Source of the DNA: Sphingomonadaceae bacterium
GTDB taxonomy: Bacteria > Pseudomonadota > Alphaproteobacteria > Sphingomonadales > Sphingomonadaceae
DNA length: 64,000 nucleotides
NCBI GenBank assembly: GCA_947477745.1
Contig: CANJUF010000005.1
Coordinates: 1 to 64,000 of the forward strand
Direction of reading: 5' to 3'
The first letter of the stretch is position 1; every line of letters starts with the position of its first letter. Shown piece by piece: positions 11,071 to 19,186 of this stretch. Below the pieces are notes generated by a model that searched no databases, was not told the DNA's origin, and saw nothing but the letters and a program-made list of their open reading frames with translations. Made by a program: the position numbers and the translations under genes.

Positions 11071-11110
11071 CTCCTATGACCCGCTATAACCTCTTACGAC
11101 CCCCTATGAC
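11071..11110. repeat. four imperfect 10-bp tandem repeats
   Basis: Four consecutive 10-base units read CTCCTATGAC, CCGCTATAAC, CTCTTACGAC and CCCCTATGAC, followed by CCTTTTTGGT. Spacing is exactly one helical turn. The array lies in the 177-bp gap between uvrB and the higB remnant. It could be a phased protein-binding array or decayed DNA. Confidence 0.6.
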
Positions 11111-11201
11111 CCTTTTTGGTGCATTTTGGTTCACAGTTGAATAGTTGACCTAGCACTTCGAGTTGTATTTCTAGAGGGCTGCACTTCAAACAGAGGCAGC
11201 C

Positions 11202-11384
11202 ATGATCCGATCCTTTGCCGACCCAGAGACTGAGACTATCTGGAGCGGTCGGCGCAGCCGCAAGCTGCCTCAGGACATTCAAGGTCGCGCGCGCGATAAG
11301 CTCGTCTTGATGCATGCGACGGAATCGCTCGACGACTTGCGCAAGCCCCCCAGTAACCGGTTGCATGGTCTGAAGGATGGGCGC
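11202..11384 (+). pseudogene. higB: higB toxin, 5' half (cut by inversion)
   Basis: The sequence MIRSFADPETETIWSGRRSR, then KLPQDIQGRARDKLVLMHAT and ESLDDLRKPPSNRLHGLKDG, is the N-terminal two-thirds of a HigB/RelE-fold mRNA interferase. Family resemblance stops at residue 61. The expected next block, GQxSIxINxQWRICF, is absent here but is present on the opposite strand at 12456-12557, about 1.1 kb away. Read straight on, the frame enters the dioxygenase fragment out of frame. The catalytic C-terminus is missing, so the toxin is inactive as arranged. Confidence 0.85.
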
Positions 11385-12124
11385 CCAACATGGATCTCGA
11401 TGCGCGCGGCGCTGTCGAGTCGATGGTCGAATTCTACGACAAGTGCGGCGAGGGCATGGACGGCATGGTCCACGAGAGAGAGCGCAAGGTTATCCGCAAG
11501 CTGCGCGACATGGACGTGCCCGAGGATCCCGCCGCAGCCGTCGGACAGTTCATGGAGCGCACGTTCCAAGATGTCGAAGCCGACGCGCGCGAACGCGGCG
11601 CACCGATTTTCGAGGTGGCCAGGGTGTTCCAGGAGGAGAAGTTCAAGGCGGTCGATTTCATCTTCCCGCACTTCTTCCTGCTGCCGCTGGTCTCGGCGAT
11701 GTCGTCCTACCGGATCCGTCCGCTGACGCCCGAGACCTGCCTGTTCGAAATCTGGTCGCTGGTGCTTCGCCCCGAGGGCGAGGAATATGACACGCCGACC
11801 GAGCCGACGATCCTGCCTTACGATTCGCAGGACTTCCCGGAGATTCCGCGCCAGGATTATTCGAACCTGCCGATCCAGCAGCTTGGCCTGCATAACCTCG
11901 ACGAGTTCCGCCTCGCCAAGGACGTCGAAGGCACGATCAGCAATTACCAGCGGCTGATCGACGGCTACCTGGCCGGGCTCGACAAGGACTTGCTGATCCC
12001 CGCGCACCACGTGGTCAACAGCGGCTACGATTCGCCGATCATGGATATCGGCTTCGGACCGACCAAGGGATGCGTACCGCCCGACAGCGAACACGCGGCC
12101 AACTACATGCAGGCGGCGGAGTAG
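11385..12124 (+). pseudogene. Rieske dioxygenase alpha subunit, C-terminal half (cut by inversion)
   Basis: The frame (first ATG at 11390) reads MDLDARGAVESMVEFYDKCG and continues to FPHFFLLPLVSAMSSYRIRP, CLFEIWSLVLRPEGEE and RQDYSNLPIQQLGLHNLDEF. This is the catalytic alpha+beta domain of a ring-hydroxylating oxygenase large subunit, including the late D (in QDYSNLP) that is the third iron ligand in the family. It has no Rieske domain. That domain is on the opposite strand at 12559-13263 and ends where this piece would begin. The two halves together give about 475 residues, the normal length for the family. Confidence 0.85.
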
Positions 12125-12163
12125 CGATTGCGGCCTGACCGGAAGGGTGAACGGCCCTGACGG

Positions 12164-12490
12164 TCAGGCGGCGCGCGGGACGATCCGGTCAAGCTCGCCG
12201 TTCAAGGCGCGCTTGGCTTCGAGTATTTCGTAGCTTTCCTGCAAGCGCAGAAAGAACCCTTCGGACATGCCGAAATAGCGGCCGAGGCGCAGGTCGAGCT
12301 CTCCATCGACCGGCGTGCTGCCATCGATCATGGTTTGCAGGCGCGCCGGATCGACCGCGATGGCCTTGGCTAAGGCGGCTTTATCGAGCCCCAGCGGCTC
12401 CATGAATTCCGACACCAGCAATTCACCCGCGTGGCTGTTGTGCAGCCAGTCGGGATCAGTGGTAGTCGGCGATTTCGACGTCATGCGCAT
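12164..12490 (-). CDS. higA: HigA-family antitoxin
   Basis: A 108-residue protein with the HigA addiction-module pattern: HAGELLVSEFMEPLGLDKAA, then LAKAIAVDPARLQTMIDGST (HTH), followed by DLRLGRYFGMSEGFFLRLQE. HigA neutralises HigB and represses the operon. An ATG at 12484 two codons in is also possible. Its 5' end overlaps the 3' remnant of higB on the same strand, as in intact higBA loci. It appears complete while its toxin is split, so it is an orphan antitoxin. Its promoter would originally have lain upstream of higB, now at 11130-11200 on the other side of the inverted segment. Confidence 0.88.
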   Translation of the reverse strand: MRMTSKSPTTTDPDWLHNSHAGELLVSEFMEPLGLDKAALAKAIAVDPARLQTMIDGSTPVDGELDLRLGRYFGMSEGFFLRLQESYEILEAKRALNGELDRIVPRAA

Positions 12491-12557
12491 CTCCGTCCTT
12501 CCAGACGAAACATATACGCCATTGCTTGTTAATGGAAATGGAATGCTGCCCGGATCG
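12456..12557 (-). pseudogene. higB: higB toxin, 3' end (cut by inversion)
   Basis: Reading the minus strand from 12557 gives RSGQHSISINKQWRICFVWK and then DGDAHDVEIADYH before TGA at 12458-12456. This is the conserved C-terminal part of HigB, including the QWRICF strand and the terminal DYH. Joined to residues 1-61 encoded at 11202-11384 it makes about 93 residues, the usual HigB size. It overlaps the start of higA in a different frame, as is normal for this module. Confidence 0.85.
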
Positions 12558-12558
12558 G

Positions 12559-13263
12559 TCAGCCGTCACCGTCCGGCCCGTAGATCGCGCCCGCACCCAC
12601 GCCGACCGCGTGAAGCTGCGGGTGAGTCTGCATCACGTGATAGCCTTCCTGGAAGGCCTCCATCGCCAGCTTCCAGTTGGTCGGCAGCACGGTGGCGCAC
12701 CACCAGTCCATCTTGAGCTTGTCGGCATGGCGGGCGTCGAGCCGGTCGGCAATCGGCCCCAGCGTCTCGCGCAGCGGACGGGCATTGTCGTCGAAGTTGA
12801 TGAAGGCGCAGCCCGCGAAGAAATCGATCCGCACCGGCTCAAGGTCGATCTCGGTCTGCTCGAGGACATCCTCGCTGAACACCTTGCGGCCGAACACGAA
12901 GGTGCAATCGCCCTCGGCATCCCATCGCCAGCCGTGGAACGGGCAGACGAACCCGCTCTTGCCGCAATTGCCCGGACCGTTGGCCAGCCGCACACCTCGG
13001 TGGCGGCAGGCGTTCTTGAAGGCCTTCACCCCCTGCTTGCCGCGCACGACGATCACCGACTTGTCGAGGATCGTGTACTCGACATAGTCGCCCACCTCGG
13101 GGATTTCCTCGAGCCGGCAAGCCATCTGCCACACGCGCGGCCACAGATGCTCTTTCTCCGCCTCGAAGAACGCCTCGTCGTAATAGCGCTTTACCGGGAT
13201 GCGTTCGGGATCGGTGATCTGGAAGGGGACCTTGTCGAGCGCCGCTTCGATTGTGCCAGTCAT
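12559..13263 (-). pseudogene. Rieske dioxygenase alpha subunit, N-terminal half (cut by inversion)
   Basis: A 234-residue frame from an ATG at 13263 with GGAGAGAAGC upstream. It holds a complete Rieske [2Fe-2S] domain (CRHRGVRLANG and CPFHGWRWDAEG) and the first mononuclear-iron region MEAFQEGYHVMQTHPQLH. It stops by a TGA at 12559-12561, immediately after IYGPDGDG, within bases that actually belong to the higB remnant. The rest of the catalytic domain lies on the plus strand at 11385-12124. A Rieske-only protein could still fold, but it would lack the third iron ligand and much of the substrate pocket. Confidence 0.87.
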
Positions 13264-13388
13264 GCTTCTCTCCAGCCGTGTTCGGCCGGAAACGAGCGGT
13301 CTGCCCGGTTCACCGGCCCTTTGCTGAAGGGAAGCCTATCAAGCTGAAGGGGCGGAGTTCATGATCTGAGTCAAATTCCGGCGATGCC

Positions 13389-13991
13389 TTAGCCCCTGTA
13401 GGTCTCGCGCCTGGGAGGGACGACGTCGGCGAAGCTCTCCATCGCCTTCCAGCCCGGATCGGGCGGATCGATCCCGGCGCGCGGTGCATAAGCCGATGCC
13501 TCGCCCGCCGCGAGGTCGGGCACATAGCGCGGGCAATTGGGGAAGATCGCCTGAGCACGCACCCGCACGATCATCTGCGCGCCCACGGTTTCCGCCAGCA
13601 GCGGATCACCGCGCGCGACCCTCGCGGTGCCGTTGACCCGCAGCCGCTTCGGCGCACCGTCCATGGCGATGAACAGCAGCGCGACCGCCGCGTTGACCTC
13701 GATGTTGCCGAGGCTGCGGAACATGCCGTTGCCGTCATAGTCTGGAAAGGCCAGCTCGCCCGGTCCCGTCACCCGCACGAAACCGGGCATGCCGCCTTTG
13801 AACGAACAGTCCGGCCTGCCCTCGGTGTCGGCGGTGGCGAGAAAGAAGAACGCAGCGCCCTCGATGAAGGCCCTGTCCTCATCAGTAAATGTTTCACGCT
13901 TGAGCCCAAGCAGCCGGTCGGCGAGCGCGCGGCTGCCGAATTCGTCCTGAAGCGCGCGATTGCCCGAGTGGTAGAATTCAGGCTCGTCCAT
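13389..13991 (-). CDS. pyridoxamine 5'-phosphate oxidase-family flavoprotein
   Basis: A 200-residue protein of the split-barrel FMN-binding family. Characteristic segments are EGAAFFFLATADTEGRPDCS, PGELAFPDYDGNGMFRSLGN and LRVNGTARVARGDPLL. I start it at the ATG at 13991, which has GGGAGAACGA upstream, rather than at the frame opening at 14063. It probably reduces or binds a small substrate or heme-related compound; the exact function in this subfamily is unassigned. It lies between the split dioxygenase and dodecin. Confidence 0.82.
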   Translation of the reverse strand: MDEPEFYHSGNRALQDEFGSRALADRLLGLKRETFTDEDRAFIEGAAFFFLATADTEGRPDCSFKGGMPGFVRVTGPGELAFPDYDGNGMFRSLGNIEVNAAVALLFIAMDGAPKRLRVNGTARVARGDPLLAETVGAQMIVRVRAQAIFPNCPRYVPDLAAGEASAYAPRAGIDPPDPGWKAMESFADVVPPRRETYRG

Positions 13992-14098
13992 GGCTCGTTC
14001 TCCCGCGCCGGCTCGATCACCCCAAGTGCGCACAAGCAACTTATCTGCTGGCGGCTCGTTCAACCAGTGTCGAAGTTTGAGAAAAGGAGAGGGCCGCT

Positions 14099-14320
14099 AT
14101 GTCCGAAAATCATGTTGCGAAAGTCATCGAAGTCGTCGGTACTTCCGACCAGTCGATCGAGGACGCCATTGAATCGGCGATTTCGCGAACGGCCAGCACC
14201 ATCCGCAACCTGCAATGGTTCCATGTCACTGAGCTGCGCGGTGCACTTTCGGATAGCGGCCAGGTGGAGCGCTATCAGGTGGTCATGCGGGTCGGCTTCG
14301 GTCTTGAAGAAGACGAATAG
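14099..14320 (+). CDS. dodecin (flavin-sequestering protein)
   Basis: A 73-residue protein with the dodecin pattern: VAKVIEVVGTSDQSIEDAIE, then SRTASTIRNLQWFHVTELRG. The tryptophan in NLQWFHV stacks on the bound flavin in this family, and dodecamers store or buffer FMN/FAD/riboflavin. The ATG at 14099 is preceded by AAAAGGAGAGG. It sits among several genes for flavoenzymes (BVMOs, LLM, PNPOx-like), so a buffering role for free flavin fits the context. Confidence 0.92.
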   Translation: MSENHVAKVIEVVGTSDQSIEDAIESAISRTASTIRNLQWFHVTELRGALSDSGQVERYQVVMRVGFGLEEDE

Positions 14321-14328
14321 GCCCGCGC

Positions 14329-15966
14329 CTAGGCAGTGACTTTTTCGTCCGCATAACCAAACACAAAGCCGCGATAGCCCTGCTCGGCGATTTCGTTGCA
14401 GCGGTCGCGGTAGAAGCCAAGCCCCCCCTGATAAACCAGCACCGAGCGCGGCTTTCCGGGGACATTGGTGCCCATGTACCAGTTGTTCTCGTCGTGGATG
14501 CGCAGCGACGAGGCGACCGTCTCCATCGCATGGGCGTTCCATTCGGCTTCGGCCTCGGGCGTGGTGTCGACCGTCGAGGCGCCGGTTGCGCGCATGTGTT
14601 CGATGCAGCCGCACATCCATTCGACGTGTTGATCGATCGAGAAGATGACGTTGGCGAGCACGCCGGGGCTCGCCGGACCAGTGATCGTGAACAGGTTGGG
14701 AAAGCCAGCGACCATGATGCCGAGATAGGTGTGCGGGCCATCGGCCCAGGTGTCGGCCAGCCGCACGCCCTGTCTGCCGGTGATGTTCATCGCGATCAGC
14801 GGGCCGGTAACCGCATCGTAGCCGGTTGCCACCACCAGCATGTCGAGCGGATAGAAATTGCCGCGCGTCTTGACGCCGTCGGCGGTGATGCGCTCGATGG
14901 GATCGGCACGCAGATCGACCAGCGTCACGTTGTCCTGGTTGAATATCTCGTAGTAGCCGGTGTCGATGATGATGCGCCGGGTGCCGACATAGGTGCCCTG
15001 CGGCGGGCACAGCGCCTCTGCGGTGGCCGGGTCCTTGACCTTGGCGCGGATCTTGTCGCGCACGAAATCGGACACTTCCTGCGCGACCTCGGCATTGGTC
15101 GAAACATCGGCGTAAACGCCGACCAGCGCGGCGGTGCCGTTGCCCCACGCCTTTTCATAATTGGCAAACCGCACTTCGGGCGGATCGTCGAACGCGTGCG
15201 CGCCGAACGGCGTGTCGATGTTCATCGAGGTCGCGGCATAGCTTGAGCGCTGCCATTCGCGGTGCTCGGGATAGCGCGCGCGCAGTTCGGCGTGATCCTC
15301 TTCGGTCAGCGGCGGCGAAGCGCATGGCAGCGAGAACTGCGCAGTGCGCTGCATGACATAAAGGTGTGCGGCCTCCTTGGCGATGGCGGTCGAAGCCTGC
15401 ACCCCGGTCGATCCGGTGCCGAGCACGGCCACGCGCTTGCCCGCCAGTTCCACCTTTTCGCGCGGCCAGCGGCCGGTGTGATAAAGCTCGCCCTTGAAAT
15501 CGCCGATGCCGGGAATGTCGGGCAGGTTGGGTTCCGACAGAGCGCCCGCCGCGCTGATCAGGAAAGGCGCCTCGAACCGGTCGCCCTTGTCGGTTTCCAC
15601 TTGCCAGAGCCCGCGCGCATCGTCCCAGGTCGCGACGGTGACGGTGGTCGAGAAACGGATATCGCGGCGGAAATCGTGCCGGTCGGCAAGGTGTGAGGCG
15701 TAAGTGAGGATTTCCGGCTGCGTCGAATATTTCTCGGTCCAGTTCCACTGCTGGTCAAGCTCGGGATCCCAGGGCACCGAATAGTCAAGCGAGGGCACGT
15801 CGCAGCGCGCGCCGGGATAACGGTTCCAGTACCAGGTTCCGCCAACGTCGGTGCCTTTCTCGATCACCACCGCCGACATGCCCATCTGCCGCAGCCGGAA
15901 GAGCGTGTGCATTCCCGCAAAGCCTGCGCCGACCACCACTGCATCGAATGTCTGTGCCATCTTCAA
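14329..15966 (-). CDS. Baeyer-Villiger monooxygenase (BVMO 1)
   Basis: A 545-residue class B flavin monooxygenase. The FAD Rossmann motif is VVVGAGFAGMHTLFRLR, then DVGGTWYWNRYPGARCDVPS. The BVMO fingerprint is intact as FKGELYHTGRWP, followed by the NADPH Rossmann motif VAVLGTGSTGVQ. A second conserved block is VVATGYDAVTGPL. Such enzymes insert oxygen next to a ketone to form esters or lactones. It is related to BVMO 2 at 17563 along its whole length. A GCAATTGC site lies 58 bases upstream of the ATG. Its substrate is unknown; the neighbourhood suggests cyclic or terpenoid/steroid ketones. Confidence 0.93.
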   Translation of the reverse strand: MKMAQTFDAVVVGAGFAGMHTLFRLRQMGMSAVVIEKGTDVGGTWYWNRYPGARCDVPSLDYSVPWDPELDQQWNWTEKYSTQPEILTYASHLADRHDFRRDIRFSTTVTVATWDDARGLWQVETDKGDRFEAPFLISAAGALSEPNLPDIPGIGDFKGELYHTGRWPREKVELAGKRVAVLGTGSTGVQASTAIAKEAAHLYVMQRTAQFSLPCASPPLTEEDHAELRARYPEHREWQRSSYAATSMNIDTPFGAHAFDDPPEVRFANYEKAWGNGTAALVGVYADVSTNAEVAQEVSDFVRDKIRAKVKDPATAEALCPPQGTYVGTRRIIIDTGYYEIFNQDNVTLVDLRADPIERITADGVKTRGNFYPLDMLVVATGYDAVTGPLIAMNITGRQGVRLADTWADGPHTYLGIMVAGFPNLFTITGPASPGVLANVIFSIDQHVEWMCGCIEHMRATGASTVDTTPEAEAEWNAHAMETVASSLRIHDENNWYMGTNVPGKPRSVLVYQGGLGFYRDRCNEIAEQGYRGFVFGYADEKVTA

Positions 15967-16023
15967 TCCTCTAACCCTCGGTCCGCGCTTCGATCACGGC
16001 GCTAAACCCAATCAAACAGCATC

Positions 16024-16032
16024 GGCAATTGC
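16024..16032. promoter_or_regulatory. GGCAATTGC candidate operator upstream of BVMO 1
   Basis: GGCAATTGC lies 58 bases before the BVMO 1 start and shares its palindromic core with sites at 17427, 47756 (in front of tetR) and 54453. It is a candidate only. Confidence 0.35.
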
Positions 16033-16035
16033 GCT

Positions 16036-17367
16036 TCAATGGACAAGATCCCTGCGCAGCGTCCGGCTTGCAACCCAGAACGAAACTGCGGCGAGCACTC
16101 CCAGCATGCTCGCAAAAATCAGCGCCCAGCGCAGACCTTCGGCCGCGCCCATGTCTGCCGCCAGCGTATCGCTGAGCGCACCGAGCGCGAGCGGGCCAAG
16201 GCCGAGGCTGACAAGGTTGGCGATGAACAGCTGGATCGCCGATGCCGGCGCGCGCATGTTGGGCGGGGCGACCGAAAGCATCGAAGAGATCGCAGGTCCA
16301 TAGTGCAGGTTGGATAAAAGCGAGGTCACCGCCATCCAGCACAGCGCCACCGTGAGGCTTTGCGCGGTCATCGCGAATACGAAGGGCGGAATGTAGCCAA
16401 CCGCGGCGAAGATGCAGATATACATGTTCCAGCGCATGTCGCGCTTGCCGAGCCAGTCGGAAAGCTGCCCGCCAAGCCACATGCCGAGCGCGCCGAACCC
16501 GCCGCTCATCAGGCCGATGGTCAGGCCAAGGAAACCCATCGACTCGAGGCCAATGCTGGCGGCCACCCGCGCCACTTCCTCGGGATGGTTGCGCAGGAAG
16601 AACGAGGCGAGGAATAGCGCGATGCCGACCGAAACGAACGCCTTTATGGTAACGCCGCCGATCGCCCAGTAGAACGACGGCCGCGATGCCAGCGCGCGCA
16701 TGGTCTGGCCCATTGTCACACGGGCGACCTGCACCTTGTCGCGCGCGTCCTTTATGCGCTGGGCGTTGCGCGGGTCTTTCAGCGTGAACCAGGCAAGCGC
16801 TGCGAACACCAGCCCCGGCGCGCCCGCCAGGAAGAAAGCGGTGCGCCAGCCATGGGCATCGGCCACCAGTCCGCCGAAAGCCATGCCGAGCAGCCCGCCC
16901 AGCGGCGCGCCCATGCCGTAAAGCGCCAAAGCCGAACCGCGCTTCTCCTTGGGGGCATAGTCGATGATCAGCGAGTGGGCAGGCGGCGTGCAGCCTGCCT
17001 CGCCGATGCCGACCCCGATGCGCGCGAGCACGAGCTGCACGAAATTCTGCGCCAGACCGCTGAGCGCGGTACATGCGCTCCAGAACGCGATGGCCACGGT
17101 GATGATGACCGAACGGTCTTTGCGCTCGGCCAGCAGGGCCACCGGGATGCCGAGGATGGTGTAGAGGACTGCGAAGGCCAGCCCGCCCATCAGGCCAAGC
17201 TGCCAGTCGGCGAGGCCAAGGTCATGCTTGATCGGTTCGGCGAGGATATTGACGACTTGCCGGTCGATGAAATTGACGATGTAGATTGCGAGCAGCAGGC
17301 CCATCACATAACTGCGATAGGCGCGCGACACGCCGGACGTGTCGACTTCTGACGCTGCTGACGCCAT
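16036..17367 (-). CDS. MFS transporter (spinster-like)
   Basis: A 443-residue permease with about twelve membrane segments. The start region YVMGLLLAIYIVNFIDRQVV and the motif ARIGVGIGEAGCTPPAHSLI are typical of the spinster-like MFS group frequent in sphingomonad catabolic clusters. I take the ATG at 17367 (MASAASEVDTSG) because the extra N-terminal residues of the longer frame are unlike the family. It lies upstream of BVMO 1 on the same strand with a 69-base gap, so co-expression is likely. It probably imports the substrate or exports a product. Confidence 0.87.
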   Translation of the reverse strand: MASAASEVDTSGVSRAYRSYVMGLLLAIYIVNFIDRQVVNILAEPIKHDLGLADWQLGLMGGLAFAVLYTILGIPVALLAERKDRSVIITVAIAFWSACTALSGLAQNFVQLVLARIGVGIGEAGCTPPAHSLIIDYAPKEKRGSALALYGMGAPLGGLLGMAFGGLVADAHGWRTAFFLAGAPGLVFAALAWFTLKDPRNAQRIKDARDKVQVARVTMGQTMRALASRPSFYWAIGGVTIKAFVSVGIALFLASFFLRNHPEEVARVAASIGLESMGFLGLTIGLMSGGFGALGMWLGGQLSDWLGKRDMRWNMYICIFAAVGYIPPFVFAMTAQSLTVALCWMAVTSLLSNLHYGPAISSMLSVAPPNMRAPASAIQLFIANLVSLGLGPLALGALSDTLAADMGAAEGLRWALIFASMLGVLAAVSFWVASRTLRRDLVH

Positions 17368-17426
17368 CAGGGCAATTCCTCTCTCAATTACTTTGCCCGG
17401 TGGGACTAGCCTGCCTGCCGCGCCCC

Positions 17427-17435
17427 GGCAATTGC
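17427..17435. promoter_or_regulatory. GGCAATTGC candidate operator in divergent MFS/BVMO 2 region
   Basis: GGCAATTGC lies 60 bases upstream of the MFS start, in the 195-bp divergent region shared with BVMO 2. It has the same core as the tetR-proximal palindrome at 47753. Confidence 0.35.
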
Positions 17436-17497
17436 ATTCGAGGCAAATCGCGGCGGCGGCTTGCTGCTTGCCGCGGCGAGGATCGAGACGGTTGTTG

Positions 17498-17516
17498 CAC
17501 CGCCTTTGCGGCGGTG
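17498..17516. promoter_or_regulatory. inverted repeat upstream of BVMO 2
   Basis: CACCGCC-tttgc-GGCGGTG forms a 7-bp perfect inverted repeat 46 bases upstream of the BVMO 2 start. It could be an operator or a 5' leader hairpin. Confidence 0.35.
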
Positions 17517-17562
17517 GCACCTAGGGCGCAAATCAGAGACTTGCAGGGACGGGAACCGGAAA

Positions 17563-19170
17563 TTGACAATACCAGACAAAGCCATTGACGCCGTGATTGT
17601 CGGAGCCGGTTTTGGCGGCATGTACGCGGTGCACCGGCTGCGCTCGATGGGCCTTTCCGTTCATGCTTTCGAGGCGGCGGACGATGTCGGCGGGACCTGG
17701 TGGTGGAACTGCTACCCCGGCGCGCGCTGCGATGTCGAAAGCCTCGACTATTGCTACGCCTTCGACGAGGCGCTGCTCCACGAATGGAAGTGGAGTGAGC
17801 GCTTCGCCACTCAAGCCGAAGTGCTGCGCTATGCCAACCATGTCGCCGACCGCTATGGCCTGCGCGATAATTTCACATTCAATGCACGCGTCAACGGCTG
17901 CATCTGGGACGAGGATGCGCACCTGTGGACCGTCACGACCGAGAGCGGCGACAGGGTGCGCGCACGCTTCCTGATCGCGGCGACGGGATGCCTTTCGAAG
18001 CCGCATCGGCCCGACCTGCCCGGCCTCGATGACTTTGCCGGGAACGTGCTGTTCACCCAGGCTTGGCCGAAGGAGGGCTACGATCTTGCCGGAAAGCGCG
18101 TCGGCGTAATCGGCACTGGCTCGTCGGGCATCCAGTCGATCCCGGAGATCGCCAGGCGGGCGGCGCACCTCACCGTGTTCCAGCGCACCGCCAATTTCAC
18201 CCTGCCCGCGGTCAACCGGCCGATCTTCCCGGAGTATGAGGCCGAAATCCGCGCCGACTATCTGGGCCACCGGCGCACGATCCTGCAGAACAAGGCCGCG
18301 ACCGTGAAGCAGACCATCGCCGAGTCGGCCTTCGATTTGTCGGATGAAGAGCGCGAGGCCGCTTACGAGGACAAGTGGCAGCGCGGCGGCGCGGGCGGCA
18401 TTCCGGTCCTGTTCGCCGATTCGCTGACCAATCCCGCCTCGAACGAGGAGGCGGCCAATTTCGTGCGGCGCAAGATCGCCGAGATCGTCGAGGATCCCGA
18501 AACGGCGGAATCGCTGACTCCGCGCGATCACCCGATCGCGACCAAGCGCATTTGCCTCGACACCGATTATTACGCCACTTTCAACCGGCCCAACGTCACC
18601 CTCGTCGATCTCAAGAAGACGCCGATCGAACGCGTCAGTGCGGGCGCGATAATCACCGCAAACGCCGAATATCCTCTCGACGTGCTGGTATTCGCCACCG
18701 GCTTCGATGCCATGACCGGCCCGCTTCGGGCGATGAACGTGCGCGGCAGCGGCGGACAGGCGCTGGAACAGGTCTGGGCCGATGGTCCGCGCACCTGGCT
18801 GGGCCTGATGGTCGCGGGCTTCCCCAACCTGTTCACCGTGACCGGACCGGGCAGCCCCTCGGTCATCGTCAACATGATCGCCGCGATCGAGCAGCATGTG
18901 AACTGGATCGCAGATCTCATCGCCCACATGCGGGAGACCGGCCAGACCCGCGCCGAGCCGCAGGAGCAGGCTCAGGAGGAATGGGTTGACGAGGTGCGCC
19001 GCGTTGCCGAGACGACGCTCTATCCGCTCGCCAGGTCCTGGTACAACGGCGACAACATCGACGGAAAGCCGCGCATGTTCATGGCGTGGCTTGGCGGCTA
19101 TCCCGTTTATGCACAGCGCTGCGACGAGATTGCGGCGGCCGGTTACGCCGGGCTCGAACTGACAGCCTGA
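17563..19170 (+). CDS. Baeyer-Villiger-type monooxygenase (BVMO 2), variant fingerprint
   Basis: A 535-residue FAD/NADPH monooxygenase related to BVMO 1: AVIVGAGFGGMYAVHRLR, DVGGTWWWNCYPGARCDVES and VGVIGTGSSGIQ are all present. The fingerprint reads FAGNVLFTQAWP, with Phe164 where class members carry His, so it may differ in catalysis or may be an ordinary flavin monooxygenase. I start it at TTG 17563, just before TIPDKAIDAVIVGAG, with GGGAACCGGAA upstream; the longer frame to 17461 adds non-homologous residues. The LLM gene follows after 16 bases. Confidence 0.9.
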   Translation: MTIPDKAIDAVIVGAGFGGMYAVHRLRSMGLSVHAFEAADDVGGTWWWNCYPGARCDVESLDYCYAFDEALLHEWKWSERFATQAEVLRYANHVADRYGLRDNFTFNARVNGCIWDEDAHLWTVTTESGDRVRARFLIAATGCLSKPHRPDLPGLDDFAGNVLFTQAWPKEGYDLAGKRVGVIGTGSSGIQSIPEIARRAAHLTVFQRTANFTLPAVNRPIFPEYEAEIRADYLGHRRTILQNKAATVKQTIAESAFDLSDEEREAAYEDKWQRGGAGGIPVLFADSLTNPASNEEAANFVRRKIAEIVEDPETAESLTPRDHPIATKRICLDTDYYATFNRPNVTLVDLKKTPIERVSAGAIITANAEYPLDVLVFATGFDAMTGPLRAMNVRGSGGQALEQVWADGPRTWLGLMVAGFPNLFTVTGPGSPSVIVNMIAAIEQHVNWIADLIAHMRETGQTRAEPQEQAQEEWVDEVRRVAETTLYPLARSWYNGDNIDGKPRMFMAWLGGYPVYAQRCDEIAAAGYAGLELTA

Positions 19171-19186
19171 ACCGGGAGATCTTGCG

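Noticed and set aside
11071..11110. CRISPR array
   Set aside because: Units are 10 bases and contiguous, with no spacers and no cas genes in the window.
11202..11726. 174-codon frame as one HigB-like fusion protein
   Set aside because: After residue 61 it runs out of frame through the dioxygenase fragment and encodes a Ser/Arg-rich shadow.
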